A DNA stretch of 64,000 nt, from assembly GCF_004000765.1 (NCBI RefSeq), contig NZ_BILW01000006.1:206154-270153 (forward strand), written 5' to 3'. This DNA is from Paenibacillus chondroitinus NBRC 15376 (GTDB lineage: Bacteria; Bacillota; Bacilli; Paenibacillales; NBRC-103111). The position numbers were made by a program, and so were the translations under genes. Shown piece after piece: positions 46,410 through 54,616 of this stretch (the stretch's first letter is position 1; each line of letters opens with the position of its first letter). The notes under the pieces were generated by a model. The model was given only the letters and a program-made list of their open reading frames with translations. It was not told the DNA's origin and did no database searches.

Positions 46410-46620
46410 ATGGGTGTAAACACAAAAGGAAGACGGAAGCTAGAGTATAACGGCAAGATGTATTATTGGAATGTTCAAGAAGATGCCGAGGATTATGGAA
46501 GAATCAATCTTAGTATTAGTACAAACTCCAATTTGGGATGATCGTATTATCACACCTGGGCTTGTTAAAACAATTATCGAATGGTTCAAAGGGTTAAAGA
46601 AAATAAGATGGTTGAACTAG
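46410..46620 (+). pseudogene. Frameshifted small gene of unknown function
   Basis: An ATG at 46410 with GGAAAGG upstream opens 43 codons (MGVNTKGRRKLEYNGKMYYW...) and stops at 46539-46541. In the next frame the sequence continues sensibly (TPIWDDRIITPGLVKTIIEWF) to TAG at 46618-46620. From memory, intact relatives in Firmicutes begin with GVNTKGRRK and end with a similar ITP...V...I.W segment, so this is a shifted and internally shortened copy. Function unknown. Confidence 0.55.
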
Positions 46621-46708
46621 TGGTGTACGATAGTTGAGTTATATAGCACAGGAAGCAGATGACAGGTAGTTACTCCCTGCGGTATTGGATATGGAAAGGA
46701 GGAAGAAC

Positions 46709-47005
46709 TTGGACACTAATTGTTCTTTAAGAGCCATCATTACATGGGAAAGAGATCCAAGCAACATTCCCAAAGATGTTTGGTTAAGGGATCTCATTGT
46801 CAATTATGGAGAGATTATTGGTAAGACGTTTACAGGAGATTGTTGGACGGTACCTGTTAAAGTCACTGGGTTCATTGAAGGTACGTGGGATACATACGCA
46901 GATGTACGTTTTCTAGTCGAAGAAGCACCATGGCATTTACTCGTGGGTGGATATTGCTTCAAATTATGGGCTGGAAAAGAGATAGCGACCGTAAGGATAC
47001 TCTGA
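46709..47005 (+). CDS. Hypothetical protein, 98 residues
   Basis: I do not recognise this protein. TTG at 46709 fits AAGGAGG 7 bases upstream better than TTG 46685 or ATG 46691. It is soluble and rich in Trp (TWERD, DVWLRD, GDCWTVP, GTWDTY, APWHLL), with a strand-rich pattern. The neighbours are broken or orphan genes, so it may belong to mobile or accessory DNA. Confidence 0.6.
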   Translation: MDTNCSLRAIITWERDPSNIPKDVWLRDLIVNYGEIIGKTFTGDCWTVPVKVTGFIEGTWDTYADVRFLVEEAPWHLLVGGYCFKLWAGKEIATVRIL

Positions 47006-47240
47006 ATAGCACATCTCTAATGAGAATGGGAAATCTTATGAAAAAAGACATTATGAAAATAATCCAAGTGCTGAATAAGCGATAAACAATCCCATTTACT
47101 GGACTTGAAAAAATTCAGTCTACTATAAGCATATTTTATCATAAATAACTCCATTTGTTTTTAGATTAGCTGATGTTGCACTGTTTATCAAAATTAAATA
47201 AAATTTGTTCGAAATCACTAAAGTGTTTTGGGGAGTTGCT

Positions 47241-47603
47241 ATGATAAGAAAATGGGATGATATTTGTTCTGACTATGAACGATTAAGTAGTAATAATAAC
47301 AAGTTTTTATGCATTTACAACTTGGTGGTTTCTGTCAGAGATTCTAAATATTCAAATCATATTTATGGATGGACTTCAGTTTGCGATTTATATATTGTAC
47401 AAAATAAAGTGAGTAATCCTTATGTGGGGCCAAGAATCTTAATAAGACAGTTTGAAAGTAATAAATTAGAGTTTAGATACATTGATACTTATTATGCGGA
47501 TAGACAATGGAATAGAGTGTATGATCGATATGATGGATTCAGGAAATTACAGAAATTATTCTTTGATTTACATTGGTTCTATCCCGACTTTATAAAGTAT
47601 TAG
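47241..47603 (+). CDS. Hypothetical protein, 120 residues
   Basis: Not recognised. ATG 47241 follows GGGGAG; the longer in-frame ATG-less reading from 47205 has no site. The protein is soluble and Tyr/Trp/Asp-rich, with strands (LCIYNLVVSV, VCDLYIV, EFRYIDTYY) and a C-terminal helix ending in LHWFYPDF. Base composition is more AT-rich than the sugar clusters, a hint of transfer. The general look (small, acidic-aromatic, orphan) resembles immunity-type proteins, but nothing proves this. Confidence 0.6.
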   Translation: MIRKWDDICSDYERLSSNNNKFLCIYNLVVSVRDSKYSNHIYGWTSVCDLYIVQNKVSNPYVGPRILIRQFESNKLEFRYIDTYYADRQWNRVYDRYDGFRKLQKLFFDLHWFYPDFIKY

Positions 47604-47678
47604 ATACCGTATAACTTTGACATTAATATGAGAAATATGATTGCACTTATAGAACACGAAAATATAACTTGGACTCGC

Positions 47679-47704
47679 GGCCCGTTGCTGTGGGTCTCTT
47701 TTTA
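47679..47704 (+). terminator. Possible terminator
   Basis: GGCCC (47679-47683) pairs with GGGTC (47692-47696), followed by TCTTTTT. The stem is short. Confidence 0.4.
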
Positions 47705-47808
47705 ATTCACGTATTAGGCAGGTTTGCTTTGAATGAAGGAAAATCGTGTTGAATGCAGAATGAACTGTTAGCTATTAAATCGAGATTTCCCAAAGGAAGT
47801 GAATTACA

Positions 47809-48531
47809 TTGTACGTAACTGGCGATCTTCAAGGGTATATTGATATTGGTAAATTGAACTCCAAGCGCTTCTCTATAAATAGAGAGTTAAGTAAAGATGA
47901 CTTTGTAATAATTGCTGGAGATTTTGGACTTGTCTGGGACAATAAAAATGATGAAATATATTGGAGGAAATGGTTAGCTCGAAAAAACTTTAGTACTTTA
48001 TTTATTGACGGAAATCATGAAAATTTCCAATTACTTAATACTTACCCTGTGGAGCGTTGGAATGGTGGGAAGGTACATCGAATAAATGAAAGCATTATAC
48101 ATTTAATGCGAGGACAGATATTTACTATTAAGGGATATAAGATATTTACTTTTGGAGGAGCTCAATCTCACGATAAAGAATATCGAAAAGAGAATGTTAA
48201 TTGGTGGCCAGAAGAGATGCCATCACTAGAAGAGTACAATGAAGGAATAAAGAATCTAGAGCGGCACAATTGGGAAGTTGACTTTGTAATTACGCATATG
48301 TGCCCTACATCGACATTGCATGCACTGAATGAATCTAAACATTCGGGTATTCATGAGGATCAGTTAAGTGATTACTTTGAGCAAATACAAGAGCGGTTAT
48401 CTTATAAAAAGTGGTATTTTGGTCACTTTCATAGAGATATGGAATTACCAAATAAACAAAAGCTTATATATAAGACAATTGAGCTACTTTCGACTGAGCA
48501 TAGCCATAAAAATATCAAGGGTGAACAATGA
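47809..48531 (+). CDS. Calcineurin-like metallophosphoesterase
   Basis: A 240-residue phosphoesterase with the complete metal-binding set: GDLQG at residue 5, GDFGLVWD near 38, GNHENF near 71, THMCP near 164 and GHFHRD near 203. Substrates in the family range from cyclic nucleotides to phosphoproteins or nucleic acids. The start is TTG 47809 (AAGGAAG about 10 bases upstream). It overlaps a small membrane-protein gene by four bases. Confidence 0.9.
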   Translation: MYVTGDLQGYIDIGKLNSKRFSINRELSKDDFVIIAGDFGLVWDNKNDEIYWRKWLARKNFSTLFIDGNHENFQLLNTYPVERWNGGKVHRINESIIHLMRGQIFTIKGYKIFTFGGAQSHDKEYRKENVNWWPEEMPSLEEYNEGIKNLERHNWEVDFVITHMCPTSTLHALNESKHSGIHEDQLSDYFEQIQERLSYKKWYFGHFHRDMELPNKQKLIYKTIELLSTEHSHKNIKGEQ

Positions 48532-48797
48532 ACAAGAAAAAATCGATAATTTATTTTATTCTAGCATCATTTTTATTCGGCGGAGCCATCTATCTATTTC
48601 AGAGTATCTTTTGGACTTTATTCTTTTTAATATTTATAGGTTATATCTTAACGATCAAGATATCAGATAAAACAAGAAGTTTCGGGAAACAAATGTTTAG
48701 TGCGTGTTTAGGTCTTTTCTTTTTCGGTTGGCTCGCAGCTTTTGTCATTGTGCTGATTAAAATATTCATAAGCCAATTATATTACTCTTTAGACTAA
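48528..48797 (+). CDS. Small membrane protein, 89 residues
   Basis: An unrecognised protein with hydrophobic stretches at about 7-25, 25-42 and 60-80, so two or three membrane helices, and a basic N-terminus (MNKKK). Start and the phosphoesterase stop overlap as ATGA, meaning translational coupling; the two products may act together at the membrane. Confidence 0.7.
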   Translation: MNKKKSIIYFILASFLFGGAIYLFQSIFWTLFFLIFIGYILTIKISDKTRSFGKQMFSACLGLFFFGWLAAFVIVLIKIFISQLYYSLD

Positions 48798-49013
48798 CAT
48801 GGATGGATTGCGTGCAGCTCGTAACGCGGCAGCTGTTCCCTAGTTTCATGAAGTAACTGGCAGTTTAACGTAGGACTCGAAAGTTTATTCAACAGTGCTT
48901 TATCTGTGGTCATCTAAATAAGGATACTAGAATTTTATGATGATAACACAGAAATTCTGCAAAACTGCATAACACCTCATTTAACGCTCTGCTGGCTCCC
49001 GCCAAACTCGGTC

Positions 49014-49422
49014 GTGTGTGGAGACATGCCGATATTTGATACCGTAAAAAAATGGCTGGACAAATATTTTGCAGGCGAGAAGCCCGACATTTCAGAATTG
49101 CCGCTCTCTCCTAAAGGCAGTGGGTTCCGTCAAGAGGTGTGGAGCATTCTATGTAAAATACCATACGGCGAGGTAATCACCTACGGCGACATTGCAAAAA
49201 AATGGCGGCAAAGATGAACAAGGAAGTATGTCAAGCCAGGCAGTAGGTGGAGCTGTTGGGCATAATCCAATTTCAATCATCATACCTTGCCATCGAGTTG
49301 TAGGTTCAAATGGCAGCTTGACGGGTTACGCCGGGGGTATTCATAAAAAGGTAAAATTGCTTGAATTGGAGGGTGCCGATATGTCGGGGCTGTTTGTGCC
49401 CACAAGAGGTACATCGCTTTGA
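49014..49422 (+). pseudogene. ogt: Broken methylated-DNA-protein-cysteine methyltransferase (ogt)
   Basis: The Ogt/MGMT DNA-repair fold is clear: [26 protein letters not shown] (49110-49200) and, in another frame, [23 protein letters not shown] with the acceptor Cys in PCHR (49235-49310). Two separate one-base losses explain the shift: an A missing from the run of seven A's at 49195-49202, and a base missing at about 49222 (GAAGT before ATGTCA). The first ~45 residues of a normal Ogt are also absent. No active protein is expected. Confidence 0.85.
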
Positions 49423-49465
49423 TGTTGATGCCTAGGTTTTGCAGCTAACAATGATGTTAGTTTAT

Positions 49466-49502
49466 AAAAAAACCAGTAAACCTTGAGTTTACTGGTTTTT
49501 TT
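49466..49502 (+). terminator. Rho-independent terminator
   Basis: A 5' arm AAAAAAACCAGTAAAC (to 49481), loop CTTGA, then GTTTACTGGTTTTTTT. It still stands behind the broken ogt gene. Confidence 0.88.
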
Positions 49503-49588
49503 GTATGTTTCGTTTTCATAAGTAACTGCTTTCTTTGTAGTTTTAATGACATAGTCAAGCAGGATCTCACATAAAACATAACAAGGAA

Positions 49589-50044
49589 TTGAAGCTGAAA
49601 GCGAGGTGCGGAAACAAATTGCTTTGGTTACTGTGGCTTATTTTGGCCGTGTTATTTGTGATTTTTGAACTTTATACAGGTACTTTTTACATGTTAGTTC
49701 TAGCAGCCAGTGCTTTCCTTTCAATGATCACTGCAATCGTCCATCTTTCTTTTGTGATACAGCTATGTGTGTTTACGGTTGGTGTGTTTTTGATTTATGC
49801 TTTTTTGTTGCCTATTGTACGCAAGCTAATACCTTCATCCAAAGAATTGCTGCCATCACCGAATCAATTAATAGGTCAAAAGGCATTCGTAATAAGTGAT
49901 ATCAAACCTGGTGAAGGCGGTTTAGTTAAGGTGAATTCCGACATGTGGAGCGCATTCGCAGATGAGCTGATTCAAGTAGGTGAAGAAGCAATTGTCATAG
50001 ATGTAAAAGTCACGAAACTGTATGTAAAAAAGGGGCAGGTGTAA
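49589..50044 (+). CDS. NfeD-like membrane protein
   Basis: A 151-residue protein: two or three membrane helices (about 10-75) and a C-terminal OB-fold domain (~85-150, LIGQKAFVISDIKPGEGGLVKVN). NfeD proteins pair with SPFH/band-7 proteins in membrane microdomains. Start TTG 49589 follows AAGGA. The SPFH gene begins one base after its stop. Confidence 0.88.
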   Translation: MKLKARCGNKLLWLLWLILAVLFVIFELYTGTFYMLVLAASAFLSMITAIVHLSFVIQLCVFTVGVFLIYAFLLPIVRKLIPSSKELLPSPNQLIGQKAFVISDIKPGEGGLVKVNSDMWSAFADELIQVGEEAIVIDVKVTKLYVKKGQV

Positions 50045-50045
50045 T

Positions 50046-50987
50046 ATGGTAGGGGTTATCGTCTTTCTTTTTCTCATTATTCTCATTGTTGTTGTTGTCA
50101 TTAAAGGCATTAGGATTGTTCCTCAACAAACCGTAGCGATTGTTGAAAGAGTAGGCAAGTTTTATAAAACACTGCATGCAGGTATTAACATCATCATCCC
50201 AATTATTGATAATGTTCGCAGTCGGCATGATTTAAGAATTCAGCAGGAGAAAGTTCCTTCCCAATCCGTTATTACCAAAGATAACGTGGCCATTGGCGTC
50301 GAACTTGCAACATTTTTCTCCGTGGTTGATCCTAAATTAGCTACATATGGCATAGCCAATTATGTGCAAGGCATTCATAATATTGTAGCTTCGGCTTTAC
50401 GCTCCACGATAGGTAAAATGGAACTTGATGAAATTCTTTCGAATCGCGACCGCATTCAGGCTGAACTGCGTCAAGCCCTGGATAATGCTTCTGAGAACTG
50501 GGGAGTGAGAATTGATCGGGTGGAAATTTTACAACTGGAGATTCCAATTGATATCCAAACTTCCATGGAAAAACAAATGAGAGCTGAACGGGAAAAACGG
50601 GCGAATATCTTACAGGCAGAAGGTGAAAAACAAGCTACCGTTCTTCGTGCAGAAGCGCAGCAGTCCGCTGTTATACTTGCAGCGGAAGCGGAGAAACGAC
50701 GTCAAATTCTTGACGCTGAAGCCAAGCAAAAGTCCCAGGAACTAGAAGCTTTAGGGCGTGCAGAAGCTATTAAACTTGTTGCGAATGCAGAGCGTTCACG
50801 CATAGAGGCACTAAATGAAGCCGGTCTAAATTCGGAGATCCTTACTTATAAGTCTTTTGAGGCACTTTCCGAGATGGCCAATGGAGCAGCATCAACAATC
50901 TTCATCCCAACGGATGTTGTTAGTACATTAGGCTCAGTTGGAGCGATTGCCAAAGTATTTAAATTAGATAAAAATAGTGATCAATAA
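50046..50987 (+). CDS. SPFH/band-7 membrane protein (QmcA/stomatin-like)
   Basis: A 313-residue protein: an N-terminal membrane helix (~3-22), the SPFH domain (~24-190, RIVPQQTVAIVERVGKF), then an Ala/Glu/Lys-rich coiled coil (~185-260) that drives oligomers. Together with the adjacent NfeD gene it forms the usual NfeD-stomatin operon, involved in membrane organisation and quality control of membrane proteins. Confidence 0.93.
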   Translation: MVGVIVFLFLIILIVVVVIKGIRIVPQQTVAIVERVGKFYKTLHAGINIIIPIIDNVRSRHDLRIQQEKVPSQSVITKDNVAIGVELATFFSVVDPKLATYGIANYVQGIHNIVASALRSTIGKMELDEILSNRDRIQAELRQALDNASENWGVRIDRVEILQLEIPIDIQTSMEKQMRAEREKRANILQAEGEKQATVLRAEAQQSAVILAAEAEKRRQILDAEAKQKSQELEALGRAEAIKLVANAERSRIEALNEAGLNSEILTYKSFEALSEMANGAASTIFIPTDVVSTLGSVGAIAKVFKLDKNSDQ

Positions 50988-51010
50988 AACGGCACAGTTC
51001 TGATACAGTG

Positions 51011-51048
51011 AAAAGAGACGGCCTCGTCTAACGGCTGTCTCTTTTTTC
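51011..51048 (+). terminator. Rho-independent terminator
   Basis: AAAAGAGACGGCC (51011-51023) pairs with GGCTGTCTCTTTT (51033-51045) with one G-T pair, then more T's. It could serve both the SPFH gene and the facing DUF3626 gene. Confidence 0.85.
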
Positions 51049-51067
51049 TTTTGCCATTAAGTATAGT

Positions 51068-52156
51068 TTAAAACTTCGAAAGCGGCTTTCCATATCTCAC
51101 AAGAACATGCCACATAAGTTTCAATTCCTGAAGAACTTCTTTATAAGTTCCGCGATCGCTCCAAGCAGCGGGATTACGTTTCAAGTCCATTACAGCCGAT
51201 CCAATCATGCGCACATCGATAAAATCATTTCGTGCAATACGTTTAGCCAAGGAAGGCATCGAGGGACCTCTAAAATCGGAGGGAACTTCGTTTGCCAAAA
51301 GCGCAAAGCCCATATGCCAATAGAGATCAATTGAATACATGAGGCATATTTGCTCCAGGGTCCGGCCCGTAGGAGTACCTTTAAATGAAGGATCTGCAAC
51401 GAGCACTTCCACATCTTCCTTAAGTGAAATATCTCCATGTATTTGGGCCTCAATATAATGGTTAAGATTGCGGCTGGGCTCTTTGGTTCCGGGGTCAGAG
51501 AATGGCCTCTCCAGATTAACCAACAGATGATTGATTAATTTCTGTGGGGTCAGATTTTTTTCCCCGATAGCAAAATCTCTTAAGAATGCCTCTTTCAGGA
51601 GAGCGGCCAAAATGATATCGAACTCCTCATATGTACCCTTTTCCTTCGGATCTTGATGAGAATCTAAATAAGTGAATGTACTACGATGTGAGACCTTTGG
51701 GGATAAAAGGAAATAACAAGATCCGAAACGTGGTGCTGGACCATCGGGATGTAACATCAAATCCAGTGCGCCATATTTGGGACGCTGGCTATTGGTTGAG
51801 CCCATTCGTTGATAGGCGCCTCCAAAGATCTTCTTTTCCCAAAGGTCGCGTTGACCGCCAGGATAAGCGGACACACTACCATTTGATAATAATGTTTCAA
51901 ATTGGCTCTTATAAATTCCTTGCTCAAGCAGTGCCTCGGCAACGCTTTTCATCGTCGGATCCGGTCTGTCTGGATGAAAATGCAGGGCAATTTTTGCGTG
52001 CGCCTTGAGTTTGGCGATAGCTTCTTCAAATGGTCCAGACGCGATGTTAGACATTTGAATAATTTCCTTCATTGCCTGCTCAGCTTCATCTTTGTGGCTC
52101 CTCGCGTACTCTGTAATATGCTCTAAAGCCAATAATTGTGAATTTGATAATTTCAT
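51068..52156 (-). CDS. DUF3626 protein
   Basis: A 362-residue soluble protein. Recognisable family blocks are ALHFHPDRP, the GIYKSQFETLLSNGSVSAYPGG stretch and FGGAYQ, followed by KYGALDLMLHPDG and FGSCYFLLSP. The family has no established function; the middle block has a look of enzyme active-site loops (several His, Arg and Gly in conserved turns). It is a lone gene between facing and same-strand neighbours. Start ATG at 52156, with a weak GGAG-type site upstream on the minus strand. Confidence 0.8.
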   Translation of the reverse strand: MKLSNSQLLALEHITEYARSHKDEAEQAMKEIIQMSNIASGPFEEAIAKLKAHAKIALHFHPDRPDPTMKSVAEALLEQGIYKSQFETLLSNGSVSAYPGGQRDLWEKKIFGGAYQRMGSTNSQRPKYGALDLMLHPDGPAPRFGSCYFLLSPKVSHRSTFTYLDSHQDPKEKGTYEEFDIILAALLKEAFLRDFAIGEKNLTPQKLINHLLVNLERPFSDPGTKEPSRNLNHYIEAQIHGDISLKEDVEVLVADPSFKGTPTGRTLEQICLMYSIDLYWHMGFALLANEVPSDFRGPSMPSLAKRIARNDFIDVRMIGSAVMDLKRNPAAWSDRGTYKEVLQELKLMWHVLVRYGKPLSKF

Positions 52157-52186
52157 GGATATAGTAGTCGCTCCTCTTAGAACCGA

Positions 52187-53035
52187 TTAGTCAATGTCCA
52201 TATTACCTAAATTCCCCTTATATTTGCCGGGAGAGATGCCAACGGTACGCTTAAACATTTTCAAAAAATTAGAATAATCATTAAATCCACACAGTTCGCA
52301 GGTATCTGTAACGCTATAGCCTTCCGAGAGAATCTGTTTAGCTTTGGATATTCGTTTGAAAAGAATATACTCATGGATGTTGCTGCCGATATATTTCTTG
52401 AAAACTCTCCCCATATAGAATCGATCCACATAAAATTTAGTAGAAAGAGATTCAAGTGTGAGATCCTTTTCCAAATTCATATCAATGTAGTCTAACAGAG
52501 AAGTTAATAATTCCGGCATAGAAGAAAGGTTGTCCGAACGATTAACGTCTTTGAATATAATATTGATCAAGACTAGCAATTCAATGAGATAATTCAGCTT
52601 TAAAATCTTATAGCCGGCATGGGGTTTAAGATTCTCAATTTGATTAAAAAGACGTAGAAATTCATTGATTTGGCTGGGTTGGAGCGTGATCTTATTTTGT
52701 TGGCCTTTAGGTTTGTTTAGAAAACAGCTAAGAAGGTCGAGACTTGGAGAACTAAACTTGCGAACGATATGTGGTGCAAACTGTAACGTTATTCGTTCGT
52801 ATACGTTATCGTTTTTGAAGGAAGGTTTATGGATTTCTTGATTATTTGTAATCATGACATCGCCAAATTTAATTGGATACATGTTCTTTTCAACGAAGTA
52901 GTTCACATCACCTGAGATTAAAAAGTAAATCTCAAACTCTTCATGCAAATGAAAATTAACATTACATTTATTGGGATTATAGATTCTACGTTCATAACGG
53001 ATGCATTCGTCTATACTTTCATAAGCTAAGTTCAT
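52187..53035 (-). CDS. AraC-family transcriptional regulator
   Basis: A 282-residue regulator. An N-terminal cupin domain (~15-110; HLHEEFEIYFLISG, PIKFGDVMITNNQEIHKP) senses a sugar and the C-terminal double helix-turn-helix (~180-275; STKFYVDRFYMGRVFKKY, GFNDYSNFLKMFKRTVG) binds DNA. It is divergent from the oxidoreductase/transporter operon, which it most likely activates. ATG 53035 follows GAGGTAA on the minus strand. Confidence 0.92.
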   Translation of the reverse strand: MNLAYESIDECIRYERRIYNPNKCNVNFHLHEEFEIYFLISGDVNYFVEKNMYPIKFGDVMITNNQEIHKPSFKNDNVYERITLQFAPHIVRKFSSPSLDLLSCFLNKPKGQQNKITLQPSQINEFLRLFNQIENLKPHAGYKILKLNYLIELLVLINIIFKDVNRSDNLSSMPELLTSLLDYIDMNLEKDLTLESLSTKFYVDRFYMGRVFKKYIGSNIHEYILFKRISKAKQILSEGYSVTDTCELCGFNDYSNFLKMFKRTVGISPGKYKGNLGNMDID

Positions 53036-53286
53036 CCATATTACCTCACTTTAAATACCTGAAGATTCAGGTGAATTGTAGTGTTACTGATGCTGGTTAC
53101 AATCCAGCGACAGTCGGTGAAATAATGACCGCAATCAATCTGATGTTCTATAAACTCCGGTGCTCCCCAACCTTTCCTACACTTCCATATTAAAGAAGTT
53201 TATACAAAACTATTTTACAGACTACCGTCAAGGGAATCAAGTAGCCATTCCTGCACAAAAAACGATATTTTCATCACAAAAAACTA

Positions 53287-53315
53287 TGACTTATTTCGAG
53301 TATTATTTTAGAATA
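53287..53315 (+). promoter_or_regulatory. Possible promoter of the oxidoreductase/transporter operon
   Basis: ATGACT (53287-53292), 17 bases, TAGAAT (53310-53315) in the 361-bp gap between the divergent AraC and oxidoreductase genes. The gap also has a GATTCAGGTGAATTG near-palindrome around 53065 that might be an operator; nothing else was seen. Confidence 0.4.
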
Positions 53316-53396
53316 GCAAAAGAAAACGCTTTATTCTTTGTTTTTCTTCCTGCGGTAAGGCTTAACTACACTTTAATATATGGGGAGGGGTATTGG

Positions 53397-54578
53397 TTGA
53401 GTCCAATGAGAAAAGTGAAATTAGGTGTAATTGGTTTAGGAGGAATGGGAAGCAGCCATCTTAAGTATTTGACACGGTTGGAGACAGTTGAAGTCGTAGC
53501 CGTTTGTGATGTTGTACATGAAAAGGCTGACAAAACAGCGGCTCTATACAATACCAAGGCCTATTACAGCCATACGGAGCTTTTTGAGAAATCGGAGATA
53601 GAGGCTGTGTTAATAGCCGTTCCCCATTACGATCATACGCCTATATCGATTGATGCCTTCCATAAGGGAATCCATGTTCTTTGTGAGAAACCTATTGCGG
53701 TGCATGTCAATGATGCACAAAAAACGATTGACGCCTATGAAAGCGCCAAGGAACACCATCCCAATCTGATGTTTGGCATTATGTTTCAAGAAAGAACCTA
53801 CCCTCACCACAAAAAAATTAAAGACATTCTTGACGGCGGCGAGCTGGGCAAATTAATTAGAGCAACCTGGATCAATACCAAATGGTTCCGATCTCAACTT
53901 TACTACGACAGCGGCGAATGGCGTGCAACTTGGGCTGGAGAAGGCGGAGGAATTTTGACCAACCAATGTCCGCATAATCTGGATCTCTACCAGTGGTTAT
54001 TCGGTCTTCCGTCACGGATTAACGGTTTTGCGCATATTGGCAAATATCATGATATCGAAGTTGAAGATGAAGTGACGGCCTACTTTGAGCATGAAAACGG
54101 GATGGTTGGTCATTTTATCGTGACTACCGCTGAAACACCTGGATCCAACCGGATGGAGATTGTGGGAGAGTACGGAAAATTGGTTTTTGAGGATAATCAA
54201 CTTGTTTTTTATCGAACCCGTGAGTCGATGCTTCGTTTTATCAAAGAATCGCAAAGCAGAATGGGCAATGTTGAAAATTGGTACACGGAAATTCCTGTGA
54301 ACGTGAATGTGCCTTCAGGGCATCAAGTCGTGACAGAGAAATTTATCGAGGCTATACAAAATGGCGGCGGGGAGCTTATCGCACACGGTCCTGAGGGGAT
54401 CAATGGACTAACCCTTGCGAACGCGATTATGCTTTCTTCGTTCAACGATCAAACCATCAGGCTGCCATTGGATGCCGACGAATACGAGAAGAAGCTGGAC
54501 GAACTGGTCCGAAGCTCCAAATACAAGAAGACAGTGAAACAGGATGTTTTTATGGATATCAGCTATTCCCAGGGTTAG
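53397..54578 (+). CDS. Gfo/Idh/MocA-family oxidoreductase (first)
   Basis: A 393-residue NAD(P)-dependent sugar dehydrogenase. The Rossmann motif GVIGLGGMG is at about residues 10-18, EKPIA near 100 carries the catalytic Lys, and QCPHNLDLYQW near 186 the catalytic His of the family. The start is TTG 53397, 6-8 bases after GGGGAGGGG; ATG 53406 is also possible. Upstream in-frame sequence to 53160 has no start site. It opens an operon of binding protein, permeases, dioxygenase and epimerase-like genes. Substrate unknown. Confidence 0.9.
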   Translation: MSPMRKVKLGVIGLGGMGSSHLKYLTRLETVEVVAVCDVVHEKADKTAALYNTKAYYSHTELFEKSEIEAVLIAVPHYDHTPISIDAFHKGIHVLCEKPIAVHVNDAQKTIDAYESAKEHHPNLMFGIMFQERTYPHHKKIKDILDGGELGKLIRATWINTKWFRSQLYYDSGEWRATWAGEGGGILTNQCPHNLDLYQWLFGLPSRINGFAHIGKYHDIEVEDEVTAYFEHENGMVGHFIVTTAETPGSNRMEIVGEYGKLVFEDNQLVFYRTRESMLRFIKESQSRMGNVENWYTEIPVNVNVPSGHQVVTEKFIEAIQNGGGELIAHGPEGINGLTLANAIMLSSFNDQTIRLPLDADEYEKKLDELVRSSKYKKTVKQDVFMDISYSQG

Positions 54579-54616
54579 GTCTTATCAACTCACAAAATGT
54601 CTAGGGGGAAAGATCA

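Noticed and set aside
48798..49013. Possible gene in the gap before the broken ogt
   Set aside because: Only short frames without starts or motifs; no repeat or terminator seen.
53160..53396. In-frame extension upstream of the first oxidoreductase
   Set aside because: The 79 extra codons do not resemble the family, lack a ribosome site, and GGGGAGGGG sits right before the TTG at 53397.
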